A stretch of 64,000 nucleotides of DNA from Proteles cristata cristata (GCA_017311185.1 JAESUZ010003499.1:558001-622000); one strand, 5' to 3'; positions 9,304 to 19,891 are shown, counted from the first letter of the stretch. Notes: generated by a model from the sequence alone, not told the origin. Numbers and translations are program-made.

Positions 9304-11127
9304 CTAAAGACGAGAGAAGGCGGCTTTGACATCTTTACTTAATTAGCTTGGTTTTAAACATCTATGCTATATTGATTTTATTGACATCTAAACAATCAAA
9401 AAAGATAAAACTACAGAAGGAGAAAACCGAAGGCCTCCTGGTGTAGTGGATGCTGAGGGTGGCCTCCCGCACGTCCCTTGCAGGCCGGCTTCACACGCCT
9501 ATGACCTTGTAGTAACACGGGGCCCCCTGCCTGGCTTACTGCTCTGCCTTGAACTTGGGTTTATAAGCTCTATAGGAGCAGAGCAGACACGATATACGCA
9601 CGATGCACAGTGATGGCACCCGGCCGCCCGGTGACGACGCCCCATGAGCAGACTTTGGTGGCCCTGTGGCCATGGGAGCTTAGTGAGGCTCAGAGCAAGC
9701 ACAAGGTCAAGGTCGGTGTGTGACATGCAGGTGCTGAGCTGAGCAGGGGCGCTGACTGCCTCGCGGCCACGCTTTCCACTGGAGCCACAACATGCTCAGG
9801 GCAGAAGGAAGGCAGTAGCGTTCCAAGAAATAATGGAGGGCTCAGGGGCCCAGTCACACTTTCGAACTTGTGCTGGTTTTCTGGATCCTGCAAATGCGTA
9901 GGCTGAGAAGCGGCCACACGGCAGGAAAGGGCACGCCGGGACACCACCCACTCCGTGTCCCTGCAGTCCTTCTGCACTCAGGAGTCAGCCAGAGGTAGAC
10001 TGTGTCGGTGGGCCGTGTGCGTATCAAGAAGTGAAATAAAAATGGTTGACTCCATCTACCTACACTGTGCCCAGCACTCAGCACAGGACCCAGGGAGTAC
10101 TTTGGGAGTGAGTAACTTCTTTTTCTTAAACGTGTCAACAAGGTGGCCATGGAAGAGCATGTGTTTTGTTCCTGGGCTTCGAGCACCTGCCCCGAGTCGG
10201 GGCCTCAGGATCCCTGTGACTCGTGCTTCCTGGCTCGGCGCTGTGTCCACAGAGCAGCTCAGACACCTGCGCACCATCTCTCCGGCCCTTCTTGGAGAGA
10301 GAGGTCAAGGGCAGGACTGGGTTGGGGGAGCCAGCAGACCCAGAATCTGGCCACAATAGAGCAAAGAATGGACTCCTCCATCCTGACTCTAGGTCTGGTC
10401 CAGTTTCCAGGAGACCAAGATTGCCGCATTTGGTGAGGGCTGGTTCAGAATGATCTAGAATTTCTTGTTTCTGCAGGAATCCTGTGACCCCGGGAAGAGC
10501 ATTCATTGGCCCTGGTTGGGTGACAGACTGATGGGAAATGTACAGGTACTTCTGGGAAGGAGCCCGGTGGCAAGGCCTTGATCAGAAAGCCGGCGGGGCG
10601 GGGGAGGGGGGGGAAGGTTGGCTCTGGCAGACCCTGCGGGGCACGTGGTTGGCAGAAAATGGCCCCCAGAGGTACCCAGGTCCTGACCCAAGGAATCTTG
10701 CAAATATGTCATATCGCATAGCAGAGGCAATTAAGACCACAGATGGAATTAAGGTTGTTGATCATCTGACCTTCAAGTAGAGAGATTATCTTGGGTCAGC
10801 CACCTGGGTGCAGTGTGCTCACAAAGTCCTTACCGCATGGGGGGGGCGGGGGGCGGAAGAGCCTCCATAGGGAGACCGGACAGTTCTGGAGATGGAGGAG
10901 CGGCTGCGAGCTGAGGGATGTGAGTGGCCTCCAGAAGCCAGAGACGGCAAGGGACCAGATCTGCCCTGGGGTCCCGGGAGCATGCCCCTGTGGATGCCGT
11001 GATTTTAGCTCAGACTCCTGACCTCCAGAACGCTGAGAATAAGTGTGCATTGTTTGTAGCCACTAGGTTGGTCGCAGCAGGAAACGAACTTGGGGCAGCC
11101 CTGCCCCTGACCATGGCTGGCAGGTAC
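9304..11127. other. LAMC3: LAMC3 intron 9
   Basis: 1,824 bp. Right part (about 10650-11095) is a MaLR-like LTR remnant. 9304-10640 is unique sequence with an A-rich stretch near 9340-9440 and no feature I can name. Confidence 0.85.
10650..11095 (+). mobile_element. MaLR-type LTR remnant
   Basis: Recognisable pieces in order: AATGGCCCCCAGAGGTACCC, GGTCCTGACCCAAGGAATCT, AGATTATCTTGGGTCAGCCA, a CCTCCAGAAGCCAG block, GATTTTAGCTCAGACTCCTG, ACCTCCAGAACGCTGAGAAT, and TTGTTTGTAGCCACTAGGTT. This is the wording of mammalian non-autonomous LTR retrotransposon remnants. No internal coding part remains. It is antisense to LAMC3 and ends about 35 bp from the exon 9 donor. Confidence 0.6.
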
Positions 11128-11238
11128 CTGGTAGTGTGAGCTCCTCCTCCTCATCTCGATTCAGGAGGAGTCCCCTGGGGCTCCAACGCGCAGGATGCTC
11201 TGGGCCCCCCACACTTGCGGCCCGCCAGCCCTCAGCTC
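11128..11238 (-). CDS. LAMC3: LAMC3 exon 9: L4 (domain IV-A)
   Basis: Residues 507-543 plus one base (111 bp, 37 codons, phase 1 on both sides). The acceptor TTTGCTACCCAG ends at 11239. The protein reads GAEGWRAASVGGPEHPARW, then SPRGLLLNRDEEEELTLP, matching the gamma-3 L4 domain. The donor is GTACCT at 11127-11122. A MaLR-type LTR remnant in antisense orientation begins only a few tens of bases into intron 9, very close to this donor. Confidence 0.92.
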
Positions 11239-11952
11239 CTGGGTAGCAAACACACATGCCCATGTGAGAATCTGGAGGGTGGCCTCCACCCCCTCCCATC
11301 TCATGCCCTTCCTGGGGTCCCACGGATGGCCCCTAGGGGCCTGAGCACAGCCTGAGTCAACCGGCCCGGGGGTGGGGGGGGAGAGACTGTTCTAGAGATA
11401 GGCCGGCAGGGGGTGGGGAGTGAGAGCCAGCTGGTGCTAGCAAAGGCCGCCCACAGCCAGGCAGCTCCGACCCCCATCCCAGAGTCAGGGTGGGGGTCTT
11501 GGGGTGGAAGGAAGCCCCAGGAGAAGGGAGGAAGCTCAGCGTGCCGGGCCTGCCTTGCCCCTTCGGTGGGCTCTGAGCACAACATGAAGACACGGCCTGG
11601 AGACCCCAGCACGGGGCACTGGGACACTGAGACACTGGAGCCATCACTAACAGCACGGACTGGAGCCCCCCTTCAGGTCTTCAGAGACACTCCCTCACCC
11701 ACGACCTCACCACCCCTGTCCCACTGCACCGAGGACGCCACCTGGTTAGGAAGTGGTCAAGCCAGGATGAGAACCCAGACCTTCCTTCCTGTCCCCTACT
11801 ACTGACGGCAGTACACAAGCATAGTCTGGCGTGGAACAAATGACCTCAAGGGGGCAGCTGGGGAATGGGGTGAGGAGGGAGGGATGTAGGGAAAGAGGTC
11901 AGAAAGAGGAGGTCTGGGGCTCCTCGGTGCAAGACTAGATTCTGCCTTCATG

Positions 11953-12015
11953 CTGTCTCTCTCTCTCTCTCTCAGCTAGAAATAAATAAAACATTTTAAA
12001 AAATTAAAAAAAAAA
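11953..12015 (+). repeat. SINE 3' tail fragment
   Basis: Only the CTGTCTCTCTCTCTC segment and an AGCTAGAAATAAATAAAACA tail remain. AAGACTAGATTCTGCCTT precedes it, and a near-identical AAGACTAGGTTCTGCCTT follows the next SINE, so the fragment and the next copy lie between one pair of target repeats. Confidence 0.85.
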
Positions 12016-12019
12016 AGGG

Positions 12020-12249
12020 GGGGCGCCTAGGTGGCTTAGTTGGTTAAGCGTCCGACTTTCGCATAGGTCATGATCTCGCAGTTCGTGGGTTCGAGCCCCG
12101 CGTCGGGCTCTGTGCTGACTGCCAGCTCAGAGCCTGGAGCCTGTTTCAGTCTGTGACTCCCTCTCTCTGACCCTCCCTGCTCAGGCTGTCTCTCTCTCTC
12201 TCCTAGAAATAAATGAAACATTAAAAAAAAATTAAAAAAAAAAAAAAAA
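12020..12249 (+). repeat. Felid tRNA-Lys SINE, young subfamily
   Basis: Full-length, starting GGGGCGCCTAGGTGGCTTAG, with TTTCGCATAGGTCATGATCT and the young-type tail. Confidence 0.95.
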
Positions 12250-12345
12250 GACTAGGTTCTGCCTTTCATTGGCTGTGTGACCCTGGGCAAGTTACTCAGC
12301 CTCTCTGCAGTTGGTTCCTCATCTGCAAAATGGGGACGATGAAGT
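12250..12345 (+). repeat. MIR fragment
   Basis: TGGCTGTGTGACCCTGGGCA, then AGTTACTCAGCCTCTCTGCA and CCTCATCTGCAAAATGGGGA, the MIR core. Confidence 0.75.
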
Positions 12346-12727
12346 ATTCGCGGCCCAGCAACAATTCTCAGAGCTGGTCTTAATACTCCGGGTAGATCCT
12401 GAGACTTTTTCAGGGGGCCCACGAGGTCGAACTATCTTCCTAGTAACACTAAGATGCTATTTGCATCTTTCATGCCGTGTCTTACCAGCAAATGGCAGAA
12501 TTTTCCAGAAACTGCAAGTCATGTGATATCACAACAGACTGACCTCTACTAATCCAGCCTTTAAGAGATATGAAAAACTATACAACAAATATACCCCCCT
12601 CTTTTTAAAAAAGTTATTTTCCACAGGCTGATATTATTCTGTTATATATTTACTATGCTCAGTTCTCACATTTTTAAGTATAATTTATTGTCAAGTGAGC
12701 TACCATACTTAAAAATTTTAAAAAAAA

Positions 12728-12936
12728 TTTTTTTAACACTTATTCATTTTTGAGACACAGAGAGGGACAAAATGTGAGCAGGAAAGGTGCAGAGAGAGAG
12801 GGAGACAGACTCTGAAGCAGCTCCAGGCTCTGAGCTGTCAGCACAGAGACATACGTGGGGCTCAAACCCATGAACCTTGAGATCGTGACTCGAGCCGAAG
12901 TCAGATGCTTAACCACCTGAGCCACCCAGGTGTCCC
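12728..12936 (-). repeat. Felid tRNA-Lys SINE, older subfamily
   Basis: Reverse orientation; ends GAGCCACCCAGGTGTCCC. Body GAGCTGTCAGCACAGAGAC. Confidence 0.92.
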
Positions 12937-12949
12937 TACGATGGTCATT

Positions 12950-13162
12950 TTTTTTTTTTTAATGCTTTATTTCTAGGAGAGAGAGAGAGACAGCGTGAAC
13001 AGGGGAGGGTCAGAGAGAGAGGGAGTCACAGACTGAAACAGGCTCCAGGCTCTGAGCTGGCAGTCAGCACAGAGCCCGATGCGGGGCTCGAACCCATGAA
13101 CCGCGAGATCATGACCCAAGTGAAAGTCGGACGCTTAACAGACTAAGCCACCCAGGCGCCCC
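12950..13162 (-). repeat. Felid tRNA-Lys SINE, young subfamily
   Basis: Reverse orientation. Target-site duplication CTACGATGGTCATTTTT on both sides (about 12936 and 13163). One base, a C-to-A type change, in the otherwise standard TTAACAGACTAAGCC box. Confidence 0.95.
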
Positions 13163-13819
13163 TACGATGGTCATTTTTAAGTGAATTAATATATAGTTAT
13201 TTTTAAATTGCTGTCTCCATTTCTAAGACAGAAAATATCCATGTCAACAACCCACATTAAGAAAGGTGCTTTGAGGTCCTCAGTCATTTTCAAGGGCCTG
13301 AAGGGATCCAGAGACCAAAAAAGGCCTGAGAATTGCTGGCCTGAGAGTCATAGTGAGGTAACCTGAGATGCTGAGACCAATGCGCCCTGCCCCGTGCCTG
13401 GCTCAAGGTGAGAACACAAAATGGCATTATTGTTCAGAGGATCTACAGAATGTGCCCCTTCTGTGATGCTAACGTCCTCGACTCAGACCTCAAGGCCGGC
13501 CCCATGCTGAGCCCGGCTCCGTCCTGCTGTCCGTGTGAGCCTCCAGCAGAGGGCGCAGTGCCCTCACATCTGGGGCTCCCCAGAGCTAGCGCTCAAGGTT
13601 CTAGCCTAGTGGACACCCCACTCCCGCCTGGGGGATCTGCAGGGGATGAGGGGCTCTGTGGGGTGCAGCAAAGGTCCCCATAGGCTGTGATTTAATGCAC
13701 AGTGTCACTGCTCTCCGGCTCCAAAGACGCACATGCACCACCTGGAATTGGGGACCCAGGGCACGTGGCCCCCCCAGGCTCTGCGCCCGACAGAATGGCC
13801 TGTGCAAAACTCAGGAGCT

Positions 13820-13990
13820 GACAAACCCAGGTGCCAACAACTAAATTCGGTGACGTACCTTTTCTGGGCCTCAGTTGCCTCATCTGTAAAACGGGAAGGG
13901 GAGAACCTACCTTCCAGGGAATCCATGCGTTCTGTGCATGCAAAGAGCTCAACACAGTGCCTGGCATACATCAAGTGCTCAATAAATAGA
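13820..13990 (+). repeat. MIR fragment
   Basis: TTTTCTGGGCCTCAGTTGCC, TCATCTGTAAAACGGGAAGG and GTGCCTGGCATACATCAAGT, followed by GCTCAATAAATA. Confidence 0.8.
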
Positions 13991-14297
13991 GTCCAGGGGC
14001 CTGAGTGTGAATCCTCAGCAGACTTCTTGGAAATCCCCGCCTGGGATGTAAAGGCGGCCACACACCCAGCTCCCAACTCTGCCAGAGGCTGGGTAAAAGG
14101 CAGGGGCCAGGGAGGGAGCCAAAGGGGTGCAGGAGGTACTAGGGAGCACTGAGGGGCATAGAGGGGCCTTGGGGAGGCTGCCCCCTCCTCCCCATTCACC
14201 ACAGCAGGATCTCCCCAGAGCAGGACGGCCTGGCCCCGCCCTGGGTGCGGAGCAGACCTCTTGGAGGTCGCTGTGGGCCATGGGGAGCATGTCTTAC

Positions 14298-14434
14298 CCT
14301 GGCGGAGGTCGGAGAGGATGTGGTGCTCCCGAAACTGGGCAGCGGCCGCGCACACCTTGGAGTGCCCGTAGCAGAAGCAGCTGCTGCAGCCGGCTGGGTT
14401 ATGGGGCTGCAGGTTGAACGTCCCTGGACGGCAT
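14298..14434 (-). CDS. LAMC3: LAMC3 exon 8: end of LE4, first half of split LE5, entry into L4
   Basis: Residues 461-506 plus one base. The acceptor ends GCGTTCAG at 14435. The protein reads CRPGTFNLQPHNPAGC (end of LE4), then SSCFCYGHSKVC (first half of the LE module that is split by domain L4), then HHILSDLRQG at the start of L4. The donor is GTAAGA at 14297-14292, phase 1. The pattern of an LE module interrupted by L4 is a hallmark of laminin gamma chains. Confidence 0.95.
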
Positions 14435-14539
14435 CTGAACGCAGGCAGGACGTGCGGGGGTGGGGGGGGAGGGCGGCGGGGGGACAAATGAGTCAGGGAG
14501 GTGCAGGGGACCCAGCTACACTAACGTGAGTCAGCATCA

Positions 14540-15390
14540 CTGGGGAAACTTAAAAAACACTTCCTTCCCCCAGATTTACAAGTTGCAAAGATCATGCAGA
14601 GAGTTTTCCTGCGGCCTTTTCCCCCAGTGTCCCTCAGTGTCAGCATCTGACATCGCCGGCAATCACTTGACGAAGCCAAGAAACTCACATGAGTTAATGC
14701 TATTTACTAAACTCCAGACTTTCTTATGATTCCTGCCCCCTTTCCCACTCATGTCGGTTTTTTGTTCCAGATCCGATTCAGGGCATGGCATCTCCTCCGG
14801 TCTCGCCAGCTTCTCGGTGTTTCTGGTCTTTGATGCCCACGTGACATCACTGGTAACGTTAGCTTTCACCACTTGGTCAAGGTGCTGCCCGCCCTGCTCT
14901 GGCAAAACTGCCATCTGCCCGCTGTTAGAAGCAAGTCACTAAATCCAGCCCGCGGTGCGGAGCAGAGGAATTAAGCTCCGTCCCCTGGAGGGCGGAGTAT
15001 CAAAGAATTGTACGCACAGGCTGAAGCCACCACAGTAATTAGCAAATATTTTGCGAGGGAGACACTTGGGGCTATGCAAATAGCATGTTTCTCCTTAAAA
15101 TTCTGCCCATTGAATTAGGTGGCTCTCGCCTCCAGCGACCGTTAACAGTGAAATCTGAACTAATTCTGTATTTCCCTCATTCCTTCTACATCTATTATTT
15201 GGAATTCTTTTGCAAGGAAGACTTGTTCCTTCGTCTCAGTGTATTTATTTTTTCCCCTCATCTGTGGATATATCAGTGTGGATTCGGTGATATTTATTTT
15301 AGGCTCTGGGTTATAATCCAATACTGTTGTTATTTATTTTGTTGTTCAAATCGTTCTAGCTTTAGGAGTTCTTTCAGGTTAGTGCTCGTG
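14540..15390. repeat. LINE-1 (L1M-like) fragment
   Basis: Successive blocks such as GAGTTAATGCTATTTACTAA, ACTCATGTCGGTTTTTTGTT, CTATTATTTGGAATTCTTTT, TGGATATATCAGTGTGGATT and GGGTTATAATCCAATACTGT match a common old L1 3' region, much diverged. Orientation was not established. Confidence 0.55.
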
Positions 15391-15391
15391 T

Positions 15392-15593
15392 CTTTTTTTT
15401 TTTTTTTTTAATGTTTTTATTTATTTCTGAGAGAGAGACAGAGCCTGAGCAGGGGAGGGGCACAGAGAGAAGGAGACAGAGAATCCAGAGCAGGCTCCGG
15501 GCTCTGAGCTGTCAGCACAGAGCCTGACCTGGGGCTTAAACCCATGAGCCTTGAGATCATGAGACTTAACCAACTGAGCAACCCAGGCGCCCC
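15392..15593 (-). repeat. Felid tRNA-Lys SINE, diverged
   Basis: Reverse orientation with a shortened A-box region, ending GAGCAACCCAGGCGCCCC. Flanks AGTGCTCGTGTC and AGTGCTGTGTCC. Confidence 0.92.
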
Positions 15594-15645
15594 AGTGCTG
15601 TGTCCTTTTAACACAGGCTCCCTTCCTGGTTTAGAATTTTGGGCT

Positions 15646-15877
15646 TTTTTTTTTTTTTTAAGTTTATTTATTTTGAGAGAGACAGAAAGTGAGAGCAGGG
15701 GAGGGGCGCAGCGAGGCAGTGGGATGGCGGGGGGGGGCATGGAGAGAGAATCCCAAGCAGGCTCCATGCTGTCAGCACAGAGTCTGACACAGGGTTTGAT
15801 CCCACGAGCCATGAGACCATGACCTGAGCTGAAATCAAGAATTGGAGGCTTTACCCACTGAGCTGCCCAGGGGTCCC
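15646..15877 (-). repeat. Felid tRNA-Lys SINE, diverged
   Basis: Reverse orientation with a GCGCAGCGAGGCAGTGGG insert-like segment and a poly-G run near 15730. Flanked by CTGGTTTAG copies. Confidence 0.9.
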
Positions 15878-16129
15878 CTGGTTTAGCTTTTTTCTGTTTG
15901 TTTTCACCTGCTTTTCGTTTTTTGGGTTTTTTAAATTAAGCACTTTCTTGCTTTCCGTTACCAGACCCTCTGGGCTCACCTTGCATTTTTCCCTGCCCCA
16001 GCTCTAGCATCAGCCATTTCTCCAAGGAGCCCTGGAGAAATATTTCAGATGCCCGTGGGGGCTCAGTGTGAGCTGGCCGGGGCAGAGGTATCGGACTCCT
16101 AAGAAGCTGTCAGTGACCTCAGAGGTGTA

Positions 16130-16230
16130 GCTAGCTCCGCAGAACACATTTCATCAAGCTGCCCCATTTCACAAGCAGGCAAAGCGAGGCGCAGAGGGAG
16201 GACTCCCCCGAGGTGCAAGGCAGTGGGGCA
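16130..16230 (-). repeat. MIR-like fragment
   Basis: CCCCATTTCACAAGCAGGCA, AAGCGAGGCGCAGAGGGAGG and a short run to GTGCAAGGC give the reverse MIR core. Diverged. Confidence 0.55.
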
Positions 16231-17231
16231 GAGTTGTAGGAGAACCCCAGTGGGATCTGGCTCCCCGCCTCCCCCCCACCTCCTTGCTTGAGGGATGTCA
16301 GAAAAGAAGTCCTCACAAGCAGCGCAGCTTCCACTCCGGGGCCTACAGGCCACATGTGGACAAGGTGAGGGGGCGGCCTGGGGCTGACCCAGGCAAGTCA
16401 AGGCCAGGGCCAGCCACGGCTTTGGCACCAGCTTCTTCCTGAGCCAGGAGAGGCCCCGCACGGACTCACAAGAGTCGAATCCACAGTATAATCATGTCAG
16501 GAGCTTTAGACACAGTGCCTACGGCCAGAGACTCAAAGAGCCCCAGACAGACCCTGTGTGGCTGCAAAGGGCTTCAGAGATCAGAGCCAAAGTCAGGAAG
16601 AGAACATTCGTCTGCCAGCCCCGTTGCTTGGAGCTTGGAGACCCCCTGAACACACAAAAGAGAAAGTTTAAGGACCATGTGGCTTTGGAAAAGTAATTTT
16701 GGCTCGCTGAGCTTTAGACATTCCATTTGTACCACGACAGGATGCTGAAGGTGGCAAATGAGCTTGAATCTCAGCTCAACCGAGAGGCGCTTCTTGGAGC
16801 AGGACGGAGAGAAGGATTCTGAGGTTACCGTAGGGCTCATGGTAAAAAACCGCTGTGCTCCCCTAGTGAGGTCTGCCCTGGGTGGGAGCCGGGAGGGCCG
16901 TGGCCGAGCTCCCCACTGGGTGTGAGGCAGGAAGGCTACGGTACAAGTACAAGGTATTTGCTCTCCCTGGATTAGATCACCTCTCCTATGCTTTCCAGCT
17001 CTTTCTTTCGAAGAGGTAAAAGAAAAACGACCATCACAGCTTTCAACCGTCGGCGGCAGTGGGTCAAAGCAGACCCAGTGCCAGAAGGTTTAGGAAACTT
17101 CCAGCATAGCAGACCTGCGGTGCTCCGGGAGGGGTGCCGGGTGGTGAGGGTGCCCAGGGCTGCACGGGTCACGCCCCTGCGCCCCCACCGCCACAAGCCC
17201 AGCAGGCTTACTGCCAAGTCGGCTCGCCCAC

Positions 17232-17330
17232 CTGTCACACTGCTTGCCTTCCACGTTCTCCTTGCAGGGGCAGCGTCCACTGTGCGGGTCGCAGGTGCCC
17301 AGGCTGCCGGCAGGGCTGCAGAAGCAGGGT
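17232..17330 (-). CDS. LAMC3: LAMC3 exon 7: most of LE4
   Basis: Residues 428-460 plus two bases (99 bp). The acceptor ends CTCGCAG at 17331. The translated exon contains CSPAGSLGTCDPHSGRCPC and KENVEGKQCD, the first part of LE4. The donor is GTGGGC at 17231-17226, phase 2, joining to exon 8 through an arginine codon. The exon lies about 290 bp from the long TTCC/GGAA tract in intron 6. Its cysteine spacing is intact. Confidence 0.94.
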
Positions 17331-17621
17331 CTGCGAGACACAGGACCGGAGGGGCGAGTCCCGGGTGAGCACAGCCCGTCCTCCTTGGAATTTCCCCATC
17401 CTTCCCCAAGCCCGAGAGGGCCGGGAGGCGGGCGGGCCCAAGAGCCTGCCGCCTGACTTTACTGTTTCCACCTCGCTGAAGAGGTGGCCCGTCCGCTCAC
17501 CTGAAGAGCGATCCGTCTGCCCGCCCGGCCGCCCTCTCTTCCATCTGGGCGCTCTTCCAGCCACCCGGCCGCGGATGCAGCCTTCCAGCCGTCTGTCCGC
17601 TGACCTGCCTACCCGCCTACT

Positions 17622-18112
17622 CTCCCTCCCTTCCTTCCTTCCGTCCGTCCGTCCATCCGTCCGTCCATCCATCCATCCATGTATCCTTCCTTCCTTCCAT
17701 CCATCCATGTACATATCCTTCCTTCCTTCCTTCCTTCCTTCTTCCTTCTTCCTTCCTCCTTCCTTCCTTCCTTCCTCCTTGCTTCCTTCCTCCCTCCTTC
17801 CTTCTTCCTTCCTTCCTTCCTCCTTCCTTCCTTCCTCCTTCCTTCCTTCCTTCCTCTTTCCTTCCTTCCTCCTTCCTTCCTTCCTTCCTTCCTTCCTTCC
17901 TCCTTCCTTCCTCCTTCCTTCCTTCCTTCCTCCTTTCCTTCCTTCCTCCTTCCTTCCTTCCTTCTTCCTTTCTTCTTTCCTTCTTCCTTCCTTCTTCCTT
18001 CCTCCTTTCCTTCCTTCCTTCCTTCTTTCCTTCCTTCCTTCTTTCCTTCCTCCTTCCTCCCCCTCCCTCCTTCCTTTCTTCCTCCTTCCTTCCTTCCTTC
18101 CTTCCTTCCATC
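17622..18112 (+). repeat. Long (TTCC)n / (GGAA)n polypyrimidine tract
   Basis: Starts with CCGT/CCAT variant tetramers (17640-17710), then runs about 400 bp of TTCC with CTT, TCC and TTTCC variants. On the LAMC3 (minus) strand it reads as GGAA/GGAG purine repeats. It produces long spurious reading frames in several frames. Confidence 0.97.
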
Positions 18113-18124
18113 CATCTGCCATCG

Positions 18125-18500
18125 GGCAAGACATGATCCCTGTCCTTATAGAGCCGACAGCCCAATGAGGACGACGAACAAGCAGACAGGTACTGTACTC
18201 TGACACATTCTATGGGAGAAGGTGTACAAGAGGCTGTGGGTGCACCAAGGAGGTGCTTGGGGTGGGGAACAAGGGGACAGGTAGAGGGAAGACTTCCTGG
18301 GGGGGGGCGGGCGGCACCTCAGCTGAGAACTGAAGAAAGTGTAGGAGTCTTCTGGACACAGGCTGGTGAGAGGCATGGGGGGTGGAGAGAAGAATGCTCT
18401 GGGCTAGGAGCATGTGCAAAGGCCCAGAGGCAGAGCAACGCTAGGGAAGCATCCAAGCTCCCGCCTGAGGGCCAGATTTGTGCCTAGAACAGCTGAGTAT
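18125..18500 (+). repeat. L2-like LINE remnant
   Basis: ACATGATCCCTGTCCTTATA, then GAGCCGACAGCCCAATGAGG, later GAAGACTTCCTGG, AGCTGAGAACTGAAGAA and GTGCAAAGGCCCAGAGGCAG. These are typical of old L2 3' ends. Confidence 0.5.
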
Positions 18501-18989
18501 TTTGTGAGGCATCCAAGACTCCCCGTACGACACCGAATGCATTTCCATGGCCTTTCAGATATACAAAGAGACTGTTGCTACCAAAGCCAAGTTCATTTCA
18601 AAGTGCTTCTGAATTTCTAAGAGCTTTGCTTTTTTGGTCACGGATGCTTCTCAGGCAAGGGGTGGTCAGTGTGTTAGACCCTTCTTCTGAGGTCCAGGCC
18701 CCAGCAGCCCCCTGCCTGTCTCTCTCTTGGATGCCCCGTGAGCACTGCAGACTCAGCCTCTTCCCGTCACATCGTGCTCCCTTGTCGCGAACACCTTGTC
18801 CCCCCACCCAGGTGCCTGGGGACTCAGCCTTCATCCCTTCTTCCTCCCCTGCTCCCTGGTGACCACCTCCTGCCACCTCTGCCTTCTGAGGGGCTCTGGA
18901 ATCTGTCCGGGTCTCTGCCACTTCCTCTCCGTGGCCAAACCCTCATGCAGGCTGCCACGCCTCCCAGCTGGTCTGGCTGCAGCCTCTAC

Positions 18990-19280
18990 CCCAGCCTCCA
19001 GCCTCCAGCCTCGTTCCACTGCTGCCTCACGTGTGTCCACGCTCCTCCTAAGGCCCCCCCGACCGTCCTCCTCCACGTGCCCTCCCGCCTTGCAGAATGT
19101 GCTCACCAATACCGAGCCCCACCTCGTGCTCACCTCAGGGCCTTTGCATATGCTCTTCCGCTGCCTGGAACCCAGCCCCTGCCGCTTGGATCTCACCCTA
19201 GAACTCAGTGCCTTGCACAGGAAGCCTGCCCTTGACCCCCAAGACCAGCGGGACACACACCCTGCCTCCCATTCTCCCGG
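18990..19280. repeat. L2-like LINE remnant
   Basis: CTCACCTCAGGGCCTTTGCA, TATGCTCTTCCGCTGCCTGG and the CACCTCGTGCTCACC context resemble the L2 motif CAGGGCCTTTGCAC with CTGCCTGGAA. Orientation was not established. Confidence 0.5.
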
Positions 19281-19464
19281 GACTGGGTGTCTGCCGTCCT
19301 CGCCTGGGGCTGGGGTGGCTGCAGAGTTCAGAATGGGAAGGAGTGACTGAGGCAGGAACGGAAGGAAGCAGGAAGGACAGCTGATACCCCCGTCCTGCTG
19401 CTTCCTGCTACCCAGTCCCAATCCAGCCGCCCCCCCGCCGTGCCCCGCTCTCCTGGCCCCTCAC

Positions 19465-19582
19465 CTGCAGCCTCCCTCACTGAGTGAGTGGAACCCGGGC
19501 AGGCAGCGGTCACACTTCCAGCCCGTGACGGTGGGCTTGCAGGCGCAGGCGCCCAAGTCATCGCACTGGAGATGCAGGGAGC
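19465..19582 (-). CDS. LAMC3: LAMC3 exon 6: remainder of LE3
   Basis: Residues 389-427 plus two bases. The acceptor ends CCCCAG at 19583. The exon reads SLHLQCDDLGACACKP, TGWKCDRCLPGFHSLSEGGC, which is the LE3 cysteine pattern. It is separated from exon 5 by a 120-bp intron, the shortest in the window. The donor is GTGAGG at 19464-19459, phase 2. The next intron (intron 6) contains the long TTCC/GGAA tract. Confidence 0.95.
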
Positions 19583-19702
19583 CTGGGGAAGGAGGGGCAC
19601 GGGGCAGTGGGGGCCTGGCCTGGGGGGGGTGCAGGGGTGGGGACGGCGGTGCCCGGACCGGGCCGGGGTGGGGGGCAGGGGCTGGGCGGCAGGGCCCGCT
19701 AC
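19583..19702. other. LAMC3: LAMC3 intron 5 (120 bp)
   Basis: Shortest intron in the window, G/C-rich with a G-run near 19621-19690 on the plus strand. Confidence 0.92.
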
Positions 19703-19891
19703 CTGCCGGGTGGCAGTCGCAGGGCTGGCACGGCGTCCGGGGGCTCCAGCGATAGAAGCCCTCCTGGCAGCGCTCGCAGTGTGGCCCGGCCGTGTGGTCC
19801 CGGCAGCGGAGGCAGCGCCCGCCGTGGCCCGTACTGCGGAAGAGCTCCCGGTCGAACACACACTCCTCGGAGCGGCCGCTGCAGTTGCAGG
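19703..19891 (-). CDS. LAMC3: LAMC3 exon 5: LE2 and start of LE3
   Basis: Residues 326-388. After acceptor CTCACAG the exon reads CNCSGRSEEC, FDRELFRSTGHGGRC, CRDHTAGPHCERC and ends in CQPCDCHPAG, which starts LE3. NCS is a glycosylation sequon. Length is 189 bp (63 codons), phase 1 at both ends. The donor is GTAGCG at 19702-19697, weaker than most in this gene but followed after only 120 bp by the next acceptor, so the intron-exon pair is clear. All expected cysteines of LE2 are present. Confidence 0.95.

Larger units (their letters stand above)
11239..14297. other. LAMC3: LAMC3 intron 8
   Basis: 3,059 bp. 11239-11940 is unique. It then holds a SINE tail and SINE (11953-12249), MIR-like pieces at 12250-12345 and 13820-13990, an AT-rich stretch at 12540-12720 and two reverse SINEs (12728-13162). 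The remainder is unique. Confidence 0.85.
14435..17231. other. LAMC3: LAMC3 intron 7
   Basis: 2,797 bp. 14540-15390 is an L1M-like fragment, 15392-15593 and 15646-15877 are reverse SINEs, 16130-16230 is MIR-like, and 16231-17231 is unique intron. Confidence 0.82.
17331..19464. other. LAMC3: LAMC3 intron 6
   Basis: 2,134 bp. Contains the 490-bp TTCC tract (17622-18112), an L2-like segment (18125-18500) and another L2-like stretch (about 18990-19280). The rest is unique. Confidence 0.85.

Noticed and set aside
17134..18206. Long frames of PSFLP or KEGRKEG repeats on both strands
   Set aside because: They come from the TTCC/GGAA tract. A repeat without stops gives open frames on both strands.
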